Source: JASLBX01 sp036373915
GTDB taxonomy: Bacteria > Actinomycetota > Actinomycetes > Jiangellales > Jiangellaceae
Direction of reading: 5' to 3'
Assembly (NCBI GenBank): GCA_036373915.1
Contig: DASUUU010000132.1
Location: forward strand, 1-30,685
Length of the DNA: 30,685 nt
Shown: piece after piece, positions 15,016 to 23,024 of the stretch
Numbering within the stretch: position 1 is the stretch's first letter
How the letters are laid out: every line of letters begins with the position of its first letter
Translations under genes and position numbers: made by a program
The notes under the pieces: generated by a model
Databases searched by the model: none
The model's input: the letters and a program-made list of their open reading frames with translations, nothing else
Told to the model about the DNA's origin: nothing

Positions 15016-15888
15016 GTGGCGACCATACTCGGCCGTCGCGGTAAGGGGTCTCACCCGAAGAAGGACCCCGAAGGGCGAATGACCCTCGGGGAGCACCTGC
15101 GCGAGCTCAGGTCGCGGCTGGTCAAGGCCGGGCTGGCGGTTGTCCTGTTCGGCGTCGTCGGCTTCGTCTTCCGGAACCAGATCATCGAGTTCCTGACCGA
15201 CTCGATGTACGAAGCAGCGGCCCGTACCGGCGCAGAAGCGACCCGGGCGACATACACCAGCCCGACGGATCCCCTCTTCGTGCCGCTGCGGATCGCGATG
15301 ATCACCGGTCTGGTTCTCGCCGCACCGGTGTGGATCTACCAGCTGTGGGCGTTCATCACCCCGGCGCTCTACCGTAATGAACGGCGCTGGGCCGCGGCGG
15401 TCGTCGGCGCCGCCGTGCCGATGTTCGGTGCGGGGGTCGCCCTCGCCCTGTGGATCATGCCCCGGGCCTGGGAGTTCCTGCTCAGCTTCACCCCGACCGA
15501 CCTCGTCGACAATCTGATTCCGTTCACCGAGTACCTCTCGTTCGTCATCCGTATCGTCCTGGTGTTCGGCATCGGTTTCCTGCTGCCGATCTTCGTCGTC
15601 CTGCTGAACGCGGTGGGGGTGCTACGACACGAGACGCTGTCGTCGGCGCGGCGCTGGGTCATCGTCGGCATCTTCACCTTCGGTGCCGTCGCGACCCCGA
15701 CGGGTGACCCGTTCACCTTGATCATGTTGGCGACGCCGATGTGGCTGTTGTTCGAGGCGGCGGTCGTCGTCTGCCGCATCATGGACCGGCGCCGCGACCG
15801 TTTGGTCGGCGCCACCCTGGCCGACGACGAAGCCACCCCGGTCGAGCAGTTGGGGAAACTCGGGCGCAGCGACGACGACATCACCTGA
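15016..15888 (+). CDS. tatC: Sec-independent translocase subunit TatC
   Basis: TatC is the receptor for twin-arginine signal peptides in the cytoplasmic membrane. The 290 residues show six transmembrane helices and the conserved cytoplasmic N-terminus MTLGEHLRELRSRLVKA. The first periplasmic loop carries SPTDPLFVPLRIAM, and PVWIYQLWAFITPALYRNER contains the glutamate that binds the twin-arginine motif. GIGFLLPIFVVLLNAVGVL and RRWVIVGIFTFGAVATPTGD complete the family pattern. The C-terminal tail is acidic. The GTG start follows aggggcggcggggt, a purine-rich region acting as ribosome-binding site. A palindromic repeat begins four bases after the stop. Confidence 0.96.
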   Translation: MATILGRRGKGSHPKKDPEGRMTLGEHLRELRSRLVKAGLAVVLFGVVGFVFRNQIIEFLTDSMYEAAARTGAEATRATYTSPTDPLFVPLRIAMITGLVLAAPVWIYQLWAFITPALYRNERRWAAAVVGAAVPMFGAGVALALWIMPRAWEFLLSFTPTDLVDNLIPFTEYLSFVIRIVLVFGIGFLLPIFVVLLNAVGVLRHETLSSARRWVIVGIFTFGAVATPTGDPFTLIMLATPMWLLFEAAVVVCRIMDRRRDRLVGATLADDEATPVEQLGKLGRSDDDIT

Positions 15889-15891
15889 CGT

Positions 15892-16048
15892 CGCCGGTTG
15901 ATCACGTTCAGCATGTGCAGCCCTGCCGTACCAGGCGCGTGCGGGTGGTACGGCACCGATTGATCACGTCCACCAGGTTTGTCGGTACTTCAACAGGCGC
16001 CTGCGGGTGGTGCGGCACCTACCGGCATGTGAACGTGATCGACCGGCG
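15892..16048 (+). repeat. Dispersed palindromic repeat, copy 2 (after tatC, composite)
   Basis: Terminal arms cgccggttgatcacgttca (15892-15910) and tgaacgtgatcgaccggcg (16030-16048) are complementary apart from one G-T type position. Between them lie two core hairpins in tandem. The first (tgccgtacca at 15924-15933 with tggtacggca at 15946-15955) matches copy 1. The second (15974-16019) matches copy 3 at 39 of 46 positions by eye. Confidence 0.8.
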
Positions 16049-16079
16049 GCGGGAGTGCCGGTTGGGGCCGGGCGGGCGC

Positions 16080-16085
16080 TAGTGT
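16080..16085 (+). promoter_or_regulatory. -10 hexamer TAGTGT of the lipid kinase gene (leaderless)
   Basis: TAGTGT ends six bases before the GTG at 16092. It predicts a leaderless transcript and supports this start. Confidence 0.5.
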
Positions 16086-16091
16086 TCGGGC

Positions 16092-16979
16092 GTGGACCGT
16101 GAAATCGCCCTGCTCATCAACCCGACGTCGGGGGGTGGCCGCGGTGCGCGAGCCGGCGAGGCTGCGGCAGCCCGGCTGCGCGGCGCCGGCCTGGCCGTCC
16201 GCGAGTTGATCGGCCGCGATGTCGAGGAGAGCCAGGATCTGGCCCGCGAAGCCGTCGAGCGCGGCCCAGCCGGGCTCGTCGTCGTCGGCGGCGACGGAAT
16301 GATCCATCTCGGCCTGCAGGCCGCCGGCGGCACCGACGTCCCCTTCGGGGTGATCCCCGCGGGAGGAGGCAACGACTTCGCCAGGTCGCTGGGCATCCCG
16401 CTGAACGACGCCGAGGCAGCTGCCGACGTCGTGGCCGCCGGTCATGAGCGCAAGATCGACCTGGGCCGGGCCGGGGGACAGTGGTTCGGCTGTGTGGTCG
16501 CCGCCGGGTTCGACGCGCGCGTCAACGACCGGGCGAACCGGATGCGCTGGCCGCACGGCCGAATGCGGTACAACCTGGCCATGCTGGCCGAGCTCGGCGT
16601 ATTCCGTCCGGTCCGGTACCGGATGGACCTGGACGGGCGGCCCTGGGTGACCGACGCGATGCTGGTGACCATCGGGAACGCGGCCAGCTACGGCGGCGGC
16701 ATGAAGGTGACGCCGGATGCGTTGCTCGACGACGAACTGCTCGACGTGCTTGTCGTCAAGCCCATCTCGAAGCTCCGGTTCCTGACCGTGTTTCCCAAGG
16801 TGTACTCCGGAACCCACGTGCGGTTGCCGTACGTGGAGGTGCGCCGGGCGCGGCGGGTGCACATCGAGGCGGATTCGATCGTCGCCTACGTCGACGGCGA
16901 ACGGTTGGGTCCCTTGCCCCAGACCTTCGAGGCTGTCCCCGCTGCGCTCCGGGTCTTCGTCCCCAGCCCACCCCGCTGA
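16092..16979 (+). CDS. YegS/DagK-type diacylglycerol or lipid kinase
   Basis: This family phosphorylates diacylglycerol or related lipids with ATP at the membrane surface, feeding phosphatidic acid and phosphatidylinositol metabolism. The 295-residue protein begins with LLINPTSGGGRGARAGE. It carries the nucleotide-binding signature VVVGGDGMIHLGLQ (Gly-Gly-Asp-Gly at residues 66-69) and the substrate motif VIPAGGGNDFARSLGIP. The C-terminal beta-sandwich includes NAASYGGGMKVTPDALLDDELLDVLVV. Length fits bacterial DagK/YegS proteins, and the exact lipid substrate cannot be told. The GTG start lies six bases after TAGTGT. The stop codon is inside the left arm of a 104-bp inverted repeat. Mycobacterial neighbourhoods do not always carry this gene between tatC and helY. 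Confidence 0.9.
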   Translation: MDREIALLINPTSGGGRGARAGEAAAARLRGAGLAVRELIGRDVEESQDLAREAVERGPAGLVVVGGDGMIHLGLQAAGGTDVPFGVIPAGGGNDFARSLGIPLNDAEAAADVVAAGHERKIDLGRAGGQWFGCVVAAGFDARVNDRANRMRWPHGRMRYNLAMLAELGVFRPVRYRMDLDGRPWVTDAMLVTIGNAASYGGGMKVTPDALLDDELLDVLVVKPISKLRFLTVFPKVYSGTHVRLPYVEVRRARRVHIEADSIVAYVDGERLGPLPQTFEAVPAALRVFVPSPPR

Positions 16980-17077
16980 TCATGCAAGGCGGGTTCGACA
17001 CGCCGTTTTGTCCGTTACGTGCTGACCTGCACAAGCCGGACATTTCGGCGTGTCGAACCCGCCTTGCATGATCAGCG
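16974..17077 (+). repeat. 104-bp inverted repeat with perfect 32-bp arms between lipid kinase and helY
   Basis: Bases 16974-17005 are exactly complementary to 17046-17077 (arm begins cgctgatcatgcaaggcggg). The 40-base middle holds two shorter stems: tgtccg/cggaca and gtgc/gcac. The left arm includes the lipid kinase stop codon, and the right arm ends 12 bases before the helY -10 hexamer. There is no T-tract. Sequence is unrelated to the three-copy repeat family. It may be a terminator, a small non-autonomous element or a regulator-binding palindrome. Confidence 0.9.
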
Positions 17078-17089
17078 CGGTGAGGTAGG

Positions 17090-17095
17090 TAGCGT
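17090..17095 (+). promoter_or_regulatory. -10 hexamer TAGCGT of helY (leaderless)
   Basis: TAGCGT ends six bases before the ATG at 17102, predicting a leaderless mRNA that starts downstream of the large hairpin. Confidence 0.5.
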
Positions 17096-17101
17096 GGCGG
17101 T

Positions 17102-19846
17102 ATGAGCACGCCCGCGGAGCGGTATGCGGCCTCGCGGCTGCGCCAGGCACAACGGGCGAGCGCGCTCGGCCGGTTTGCCACCGGCTACGACTTCACGCTC
17201 GACGATTTTCAGGTGCGGGCCTGCGAGTCTGTCGAGGCCGGGCGGGGAGTTCTTGTCGCGGCTCCAACGGGCTCCGGCAAGACCGTGGTGGGGGAGTTCG
17301 CCGTTCACCTCGCGCTCGAACAGGGTCGCAAGTGTTTCTACACGACGCCGATCAAGGCGCTGTCCAACCAGAAGTACCACGACCTGGTGGCCCGGCACGG
17401 CGCCGCCAACATCGGCCTGCTGACCGGCGACAACAGCGTCAATGGCGAGGCACCCGTGATCGTCATGACGACCGAGGTCCTGCGCAACATGCTCTACGCG
17501 GGTTCGACGACGCTGGCCGGGCTCGGTTACGTCGTGATGGACGAGGTGCACTACCTCGCCGACCGCTTCCGGGGCGCGGTCTGGGAAGAAGTGATCATCC
17601 ACCTTCCCGAGTCGGTGACCGTCGTTTCGCTGTCCGCCACCGTCTCCAACGCGGAGGAGTTCGGCGAGTGGCTCTCGACCGTGCGCGGCGACACCGACGT
17701 GGTCGTCGAGGAGAACCGTCCCGTACCGCTGTGGCAGCACGTGATGGTCGGCTCCCGGCTCATGGACCTGTTCGTCGAGGGCACGGGGGACGGTCGGCGC
17801 CGGGTCAACCCGCAATTGCTGCGGTATTCGGAGAGTGCCTCCCGCGGGTCCCGTGCCGGGCGGGGACGTCCACCGCGGGGAGGCCACCGCCCCCGGCGCA
17901 ACGGCGGTGCCTTCACGCCCGGCCGGGTGCAGGTTCTCGAGCGGCTCGAGCGCGAAGGGCTGCTGCCGGCGATCACGTTCGTCTTCAGCCGGGCCGGGTG
18001 CGATGCCGCCGTAATGCAGTGCCTATCCGCAGGGCTGCGGCTCACGACCCACGACGAGGCGGACGAGATCCGGGCCATCGTCGAGGACCGGTGCGCCGAC
18101 ATCGCCGACGAGGACCGGCGCGTCCTCGGCTACCACGACTGGTTGGACGGTCTGGAGCGTGGCGTCGCCGCTCACCATGCCGGCATGCTGCCGACCTTCA
18201 AGGAAGTCGTCGAGGAGCTGTTCGTCAGAGGGCTGGTCCGGGCGGTGTTCGCCACCGAGACGCTGGCACTCGGCATCAACATGCCCGCCCGCTCGGTCGT
18301 CCTTGAGCGGCTCGTGAAGTGGAACGGTGAAACGCACGCCGAGGTCACCCCGGCGGAGTACACCCAGCTGACGGGACGCGCGGGCCGGCGGGGCATCGAC
18401 GTCGAGGGACACGCGGTGGTGTTGTGGCAGCCGCAGTTCGACCCCATGGCGGTCGCTGGACTGGCGTCGACCCGCACCTATCCGCTGCGCTCGTCGTTCC
18501 GCCCGTCCTACAACATGGCAGTCAACCTGGTCCGCCAGGTCGGACGGTCCGCCGCCAGGGAGCTGCTGGAGTCGTCGTTCGCTCAGTTCCAGGCCGACAA
18601 GGCCGTCGTCGGGCTGGCCCAGCAGATCCGCAGGCACGAGGAGGCGATCGACGGCTACTACGAGGCCATGAGCTGCCACCTCGGCGACTTCGAGGAGTAC
18701 GCGCTGCTGCGGCGGGCCATCGCCGACCGCGAAGCCGAGTTGGCGCGACAGGGCACCGCTTTGCGCAGGGCTGCCGCGGTGGAGTCGCTGGAGCGGCTGC
18801 GGCCCGGTGATGTCGTACGGGTGCCGTCGGGCAAGTTCGCCGGGCTGGCGGTCGTCCTCGATCCCGGCATGCCGGGCGGGCGCAGCGGCGATGGTCCACG
18901 ACCGACCGTCCTCACCGAGGCCCGCCAGGTGCGGCGGCTGTCGCTGACCGACTTCCCGGTGGCCGTCGAGCCGCTCACCCGGCTGCGCATCCCGCGCTCG
19001 TTCAATCCCAAGGTGGCCGCGTCCCGGCGGGATCTGGCGGCGACGTTGAGGGCCAAGGCGCCGGAGGACAGTGCCAGGCCGCACCGCCGCCGCGGGCCTG
19101 CGTCCGCTGCCGCCGACGACGAGCGGCTGCTGGAGTTGCGCCGGGAGATGCGCGCTCACCCGTGCCACGGCTGCGCCGACCGCGAGGAGCACGCCCGGTG
19201 GGCCGAGCGATGGCTGCGGTTGAGGCGCGACACCGAGAAGCTCCAGCGGCGGGTGGAGTCGCGGACCAACTCCGTCGCTCGCCAGTTCGATCGGGTGTGT
19301 GCCCTGCTACAAGATCTCGGCTATCTCCGCGGCGACGAGGTGACACCACCCGGCCGCCGGCTCGGGCGCATCTACGCTGAGCTCGATCTGCTCGCCGCCG
19401 AGTCGTTACGCGAGGGGTTGTGGGACGAGCTGGACCCCGCGGAGCTTGCCGCGTGCGTGTCGGCGCTCACCTACGAGTCGCGCCAACCCGATGACGTCTC
19501 TCCGCCGGTGGTGCCGGGCGGGCGGGTGCGTGCCGTGCTGGGCGACATGGTGCGGCTGTGGGGCGAGCTCAAGGAACTCGAGTCCGACCATGCCCTGGAC
19601 TTCCTGCGCGAGCCGGACCTCGGCTTCGCACAGGCGGCCTGGCGGTGGGCGAGCGGGCACCGGTTGGAAGCGGTGCTGGTGGACGGCGACCTGACCGCAG
19701 GCGACTTCGTGCGAGCCGTCCGGCAGCTGCTGGACCTGCTGGACCAGGTCGCGGACGCGGCCGGCGACACCCCGTTGCGCGATACCGCCAAGCTCGCTAT
19801 GGGCGCGCTCAACAGGGGAGTCGTGGCCTACGCGACGTTGGGGTGA
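17102..19846 (+). CDS. helY: DEVH-box helicase HelY (Ski2/Mtr4-like)
   Basis: HelY is a superfamily 2 helicase related to eukaryotic Ski2 and Mtr4, with a presumed role in RNA processing or decay. The 914 residues show Walker A APTGSGKT at 54-61, motif Ia TTPIKALSNQKY, motif II DEVH at 147-150 and motif III LSATVSNAEEF. Motifs V-VI lie in FATETLALGINMPARSVV and QLTGRAGRRGID. A C-terminal DSHCT-type helical domain follows, starting about residue 740. Between the RecA domains, residues about 246-276 form an Arg/Gly-rich basic insert (RGSRAGRGRPPRGG) that could contact nucleic acid. The ATG lies six bases after TAGCGT. The gene matches Rv2092c of mycobacteria in order and size. Confidence 0.94.
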   Translation: MSTPAERYAASRLRQAQRASALGRFATGYDFTLDDFQVRACESVEAGRGVLVAAPTGSGKTVVGEFAVHLALEQGRKCFYTTPIKALSNQKYHDLVARHGAANIGLLTGDNSVNGEAPVIVMTTEVLRNMLYAGSTTLAGLGYVVMDEVHYLADRFRGAVWEEVIIHLPESVTVVSLSATVSNAEEFGEWLSTVRGDTDVVVEENRPVPLWQHVMVGSRLMDLFVEGTGDGRRRVNPQLLRYSESASRGSRAGRGRPPRGGHRPRRNGGAFTPGRVQVLERLEREGLLPAITFVFSRAGCDAAVMQCLSAGLRLTTHDEADEIRAIVEDRCADIADEDRRVLGYHDWLDGLERGVAAHHAGMLPTFKEVVEELFVRGLVRAVFATETLALGINMPARSVVLERLVKWNGETHAEVTPAEYTQLTGRAGRRGIDVEGHAVVLWQPQFDPMAVAGLASTRTYPLRSSFRPSYNMAVNLVRQVGRSAARELLESSFAQFQADKAVVGLAQQIRRHEEAIDGYYEAMSCHLGDFEEYALLRRAIADREAELARQGTALRRAAAVESLERLRPGDVVRVPSGKFAGLAVVLDPGMPGGRSGDGPRPTVLTEARQVRRLSLTDFPVAVEPLTRLRIPRSFNPKVAASRRDLAATLRAKAPEDSARPHRRRGPASAAADDERLLELRREMRAHPCHGCADREEHARWAERWLRLRRDTEKLQRRVESRTNSVARQFDRVCALLQDLGYLRGDEVTPPGRRLGRIYAELDLLAAESLREGLWDELDPAELAACVSALTYESRQPDDVSPPVVPGGRVRAVLGDMVRLWGELKELESDHALDFLREPDLGFAQAAWRWASGHRLEAVLVDGDLTAGDFVRAVRQLLDLLDQVADAAGDTPLRDTAKLAMGALNRGVVAYATLG

Positions 19847-19861
19847 TCAACGGAGGATCCG

Positions 19862-19877
19862 TCCCGGGTAGCCGGGA
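19862..19877. terminator. Small hairpin between convergent helY and the exonuclease gene
   Basis: tcccgg and ccggga pair around a four-base loop in the 60-base convergent gap. It could serve either strand. It lacks a T-run and the stem is only six base pairs, so the call is weak. Confidence 0.25.
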
Positions 19878-19906
19878 TGAACAGTTCTTGGATCATGGAC
19901 GGACGG

Positions 19907-20830
19907 TCAGCGGGTTAGGGCGTTAAGGAGCCGATTGAGCGGATTATCCAGATTCCAGCGCTCGCTGAGTGTCACCAGCGCCTCCGGATCGCGCGGTTCG
20001 CGCGGGAGTGCGTCGTCGAGTTCGGGGAGAGGGACGTCGGTTCGCACGTGAACCACGTCCGGGGCGACCTTCAGGTAGTCGGCGGCTTCGGCGAGCCGGC
20101 GCCGGATGGTCGGCGACATCTCTGCGGCCGGGTCGTCGATGGCCTCGAGCAGTCCTTCCACGCTCCCGAACCGCCCGATGATCGTGGCCGCCGTCTTGTC
20201 GCCGACACCTTTCACACCGGGCAGGCCGTCGCTGGGGTCGCCGCGCAACGTTGCGAAGTCGGCGTACGAACGTCCCGGAATGCCGTACTTGGCCGTGACG
20301 GCCGCCTCGTCGATCACTTCGTGCCTGCCGACCCCGCGGGCGGTGTAGAGCACCCGAACCCCGCGCGCGTCGTCGACCAACTGGAACAGGTCCCGGTCCC
20401 CGGTGACGACGTCCACCGGGCCGGGATCGCGAGCGGCGAGTGTGCCGATCACGTCGTCGGCTTCGAACCCCGGAACACCGACGTGGGCCAGTCCGAGGGC
20501 GGTCAGGACGTCGATGATGATCGGCACCTGCGCTTCGAGCGGGGCCGGGACGTTCTCGGCGCCGGTCGCGGAATTGGCCAGCCGGTGCTCCTTGTACGAG
20601 GGAAGCAGCGCGACGCGGAAGGCCGGCCGCCAGTCGGCGTCCAGGCAGGCCACGAGGCGATCAGGTGACCTAACGCTGATCAGGTGAGCAACGAAATCGA
20701 GCAGGCCGCGCACCGCGTTGACAGGGGTGCCGTCCGGGGCGGTGATCGAATCGGGTACGCCGTAGTAGGCGCGAAAGTAAAGCGATGCGGTGTCGAGCAA
20801 CATCAGCCTGCCGCCGGCGGTGGCGTTCAT
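19907..20830 (-). CDS. 5'-3' exonuclease (PolI-type N-terminal nuclease domain, stand-alone)
   Basis: This 307-residue protein is the free-standing homologue of the 5' nuclease domain of DNA polymerase I, a metal-dependent flap endonuclease/exonuclease. Visible motifs are LMLLDTASLYFRAYYG (first metal Asp about residue 13), VACLDADWRPAFRVALLPSY, PGFEADDVIGTLA, VDVVTGDRDLFQLV and the helix-hairpin-helix GDPSDGLPGVKGVGDKTAATI. These cover the acidic metal-binding positions and the DNA-binding arch. No polymerase domain follows. ATG at 20830 is chosen because the conserved N-terminus begins shortly after it; a longer in-frame reading to 20923 would run into the divergent peptidase gene. It matches Rv2090 in order. 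The start lies 19 bases from that of the M24 peptidase gene. Confidence 0.92.
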   Translation of the reverse strand: MNATAGGRLMLLDTASLYFRAYYGVPDSITAPDGTPVNAVRGLLDFVAHLISVRSPDRLVACLDADWRPAFRVALLPSYKEHRLANSATGAENVPAPLEAQVPIIIDVLTALGLAHVGVPGFEADDVIGTLAARDPGPVDVVTGDRDLFQLVDDARGVRVLYTARGVGRHEVIDEAAVTAKYGIPGRSYADFATLRGDPSDGLPGVKGVGDKTAATIIGRFGSVEGLLEAIDDPAAEMSPTIRRRLAEAADYLKVAPDVVHVRTDVPLPELDDALPREPRDPEALVTLSERWNLDNPLNRLLNALTR

Positions 20831-20836
20831 GGGCGC

Positions 20837-20842
20837 TAGTCT
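20837..20842 (+). promoter_or_regulatory. -10 hexamer TAGTCT of the M24 peptidase gene (leaderless)
   Basis: TAGTCT ends seven bases before the ATG at 20850. It sits within the 19-base gap between two divergent starts, so the exonuclease promoter must overlap the peptidase coding region. Confidence 0.45.
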
Positions 20843-20849
20843 CGCGCAT

Positions 20850-21941
20850 ATGTCGACCACTGAGCGCCTGGCCAGGGCCCAGCAGGCCACTGCCGCAGCG
20901 GGACTGGACGCCGTCCTGGTCACGCCCGGGGCAGATCTTCGCTACCTGACCGGCTACGCGGCGATGCCGCTCGAGCGACTCACCTGCCTGGTCGTACCGG
21001 CCAGCGGCAAGCCCACCCTGGTGGTGCCTAAGCTCGAGCGCCCGGCGGCCGAAGCATCGGGCGCGGGCGTGGCCGCCGAGATAGTGGACTGGCCGGAGAC
21101 GGCCGATCCGATCGCGCTGGTGGCCGGGCTCCTGCCCGCCGCCCGCCGGGTCGGGCTCGACGACCACATGTGGGCCGAGAAGGTTCTGCGGTTTCGCGCG
21201 GCGATGCCGGCGACGGAGCAGGAACTGGCCGGGCGAGTGCTCAGCGAACTGCGGGCGCGCAAGGACGGCGACGAGATCGCGGCGCTGCGCGAGGCGGGCG
21301 CCGCCATCGACCGGGTGCACGCTCGGATGGGGGAGTGGCTTCGCCCAGGGCGGACCGAGCGCGAGGTGGCCCGCGACATCGCCGATGCCATCGTCGCGGA
21401 GGGGCACGTCCGGGTTGACTTCGTGATCGTCGCGTCGGGTCCGAACGGCGCCAGCGCGCACCACGAGGCGAGCGACCGGGTCATCGAGACCGGGGATCCG
21501 GTCGTCGTCGACATCGGCGGTACCACCGAGGCGGGTTACTGCTCGGACGAGACCCGGACGTATGCGGTGGGGGAGCCGCCTACGGAGTACGCGGAGGCGT
21601 ACGCGGCGCTGCTCGCCGCCCAGGTCGCCGCGTGCGAACACGCCGGGCCCGGAGTGACGGCCGAGTCGGTCGACGCGGCGGCCCGGTCGGTCCTCGAAGA
21701 GGCCGGCCTAGGGACGTACTTCATCCACCGGACGGGGCACGGAATCGGACTAGAGACGCACGAGGAGCCCTACATCGTCGCGGGAAACTCGACGATTCTC
21801 GAGCCGGGAATGGCGTTCTCGATCGAGCCGGGGTTCTACCTGGCCGGCAGGTACGGCGCCCGGATCGAGGACATCGTGGTGGTCACCCCGGAAGGTGTCG
21901 AGCGCCTGAACCTACGTCCGCGCGAGCTAGCGGTGCTCTAG
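20850..21941 (+). CDS. M24 family metallopeptidase (Xaa-Pro dipeptidase-like)
   Basis: The family cleaves Xaa-Pro dipeptides or N-terminal residues using two metal ions. The 363 residues have a creatinase-type N-terminal domain (about 1-135) and a pita-bread catalytic domain. The five metal ligands are visible: Asp221 (VVVDIGGT), Asp233 (CSDETRT), His297 (RTGHGIGLETHEEPY), Glu326 (FSIEPGFY) and Glu340 (GARIEDIVVV). GHGIGLETHE favours prolidase/aminopeptidase P activity. It corresponds by position to Rv2089c (PepE) of mycobacteria. ATG at 20850 fits a leaderless start. The stop codon overlaps that of the convergent class V enzyme gene in a CTAG tetranucleotide. Confidence 0.92.
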   Translation: MSTTERLARAQQATAAAGLDAVLVTPGADLRYLTGYAAMPLERLTCLVVPASGKPTLVVPKLERPAAEASGAGVAAEIVDWPETADPIALVAGLLPAARRVGLDDHMWAEKVLRFRAAMPATEQELAGRVLSELRARKDGDEIAALREAGAAIDRVHARMGEWLRPGRTEREVARDIADAIVAEGHVRVDFVIVASGPNGASAHHEASDRVIETGDPVVVDIGGTTEAGYCSDETRTYAVGEPPTEYAEAYAALLAAQVAACEHAGPGVTAESVDAAARSVLEEAGLGTYFIHRTGHGIGLETHEEPYIVAGNSTILEPGMAFSIEPGFYLAGRYGARIEDIVVVTPEGVERLNLRPRELAVL

Positions 21942-22984
21942 CCGGTCAGCGCGCGCAGGGCCAGATCGACGTCCGCCTCCGTCGTGTAGAGGTGGAACGA
22001 CACGCGCACATTGCCGCCGCGGACGGCGGCGCGAACACCGGCGGCGGCCAGCCGCTCCTGCGCCCGAGGGACGTTCACCGAGACGATCGCTGAGTCGCCC
22101 TCGGGAAGGCCCAAACCGGCGCGGAACCGGTTCGCGAGCCCGACGTCGTGCTCGTTAATGGCGGCGATGCCGACTTGCTCGATCACTTCGAGCGCCGGCG
22201 CGGTGCCGACCCAGCTGAACCACGCAGGGGAGATGTCGAAGGCTCGCGCGTCCGAGGCCAGGCGTAGCGGAGGGCCGTAGTACGAGGCGTGCGGATCCGC
22301 GCCGGCCCACCAGCCGGCCTGCGACGGCACGAGCCGCTCACGCAACTCCGGGCGCGTGACGAGGAACGCCGTCCCGCGCGGCGACAGCAGCCACTTGTAG
22401 GCACCGCAGACGAGCGCGTCACACCGGCCGGCCTCGACTGGAAGCCAACCGCACGCCTGGGTGGCGTCTACGACCGTCATGGCCCCGGCTGCTGCCGCGG
22501 CCGACTGGATCGCGTCGAAGTCGGCGACCTCACCCGTCGCCGATTGCACGAGGCTGTAGGCGACCAGGTCCGTACTCTCGTCGATCGCCGCGGCCAGCTT
22601 GGCGGCGGGCACCGTCCGCACCTCCACGCCGCGGTGAGCCTGCGTCAGCCACGGGAACAGGTTGGAGGTGAACTCGATGTCCGGCGTCACCACCCGCGCG
22701 CCGTCCGGCAACGCCGAGGCTATCGGCGCCAGCAGTTGCGACACCTGGGCTCCGGTCGACACGTCCGCCGGCGAGACACCGGTCAGCCGGGCGAACGATG
22801 CCCTCGACCGCCCGATCGACGCCCCCCACGGTTCCCAGTCCGATCCTCCGACCCGCCACTCCGCCAGGGCGGCCTGCAGCGCGTCCCAGGCCGGACGGGG
22901 CGGCAGTCCGTAGCTGGCGGTGTTGAGATAGCCCGGTTCCGGCTCGAAGAGCGCCTGCGCGGCGGTGAGGTCCACGAGCGCCAT
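21938..22984 (-). CDS. Class V aminotransferase-fold PLP enzyme
   Basis: This is a 348-residue fold-type I PLP enzyme of the class V group, which includes cysteine desulfurases, kynureninase and isopenicillin N epimerase. Visible landmarks are LNTASYGLPPRPAWDAL at the N-terminus, VVDATQACGW with the pyridine-binding aspartate Asp173, and VCGAYKWLLSPRGTAFL with the PLP lysine Lys197. There is no active-site cysteine loop typical of IscS, so desulfurase activity is unlikely. The substrate is unknown. ATG at 22984 is selected over a longer in-frame extension that would overlap the regulator on the opposite strand. It is divergent from an Lrp/AsnC gene with 40 bases between starts, suggesting regulation by it in response to an amino acid (inference). 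Confidence 0.88.
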   Translation of the reverse strand: MALVDLTAAQALFEPEPGYLNTASYGLPPRPAWDALQAALAEWRVGGSDWEPWGASIGRSRASFARLTGVSPADVSTGAQVSQLLAPIASALPDGARVVTPDIEFTSNLFPWLTQAHRGVEVRTVPAAKLAAAIDESTDLVAYSLVQSATGEVADFDAIQSAAAAAGAMTVVDATQACGWLPVEAGRCDALVCGAYKWLLSPRGTAFLVTRPELRERLVPSQAGWWAGADPHASYYGPPLRLASDARAFDISPAWFSWVGTAPALEVIEQVGIAAINEHDVGLANRFRAGLGLPEGDSAIVSVNVPRAQERLAAAGVRAAVRGGNVRVSFHLYTTEADVDLALRALTG

Positions 22985-23010
22985 CCTGTCACTCGTGCCG
23001 GAGTGCCGAC

Positions 23011-23016
23011 TAAGGT
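23011..23016 (+). promoter_or_regulatory. -10 hexamer TAAGGT of the Lrp/AsnC gene (leaderless)
   Basis: TAAGGT ends eight bases before the GTG at 23025. It lies in the 40-base divergent gap, where an autoregulatory operator would also be expected. Confidence 0.45.
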
Positions 23017-23024
23017 GTCTGCTC

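Noticed and set aside
16974..17077. Fourth copy of the dispersed repeat family
   Set aside because: The arm and middle sequences share no run with gatcacgttcagca or the gccgtacca core, so it is a different element.
20831..20923. Longer N-terminus for the 5'-3' exonuclease up to 20923
   Set aside because: It would overlap the divergent M24 peptidase start and adds residues not typical of the family. ATG 20830 directly precedes the conserved domain.
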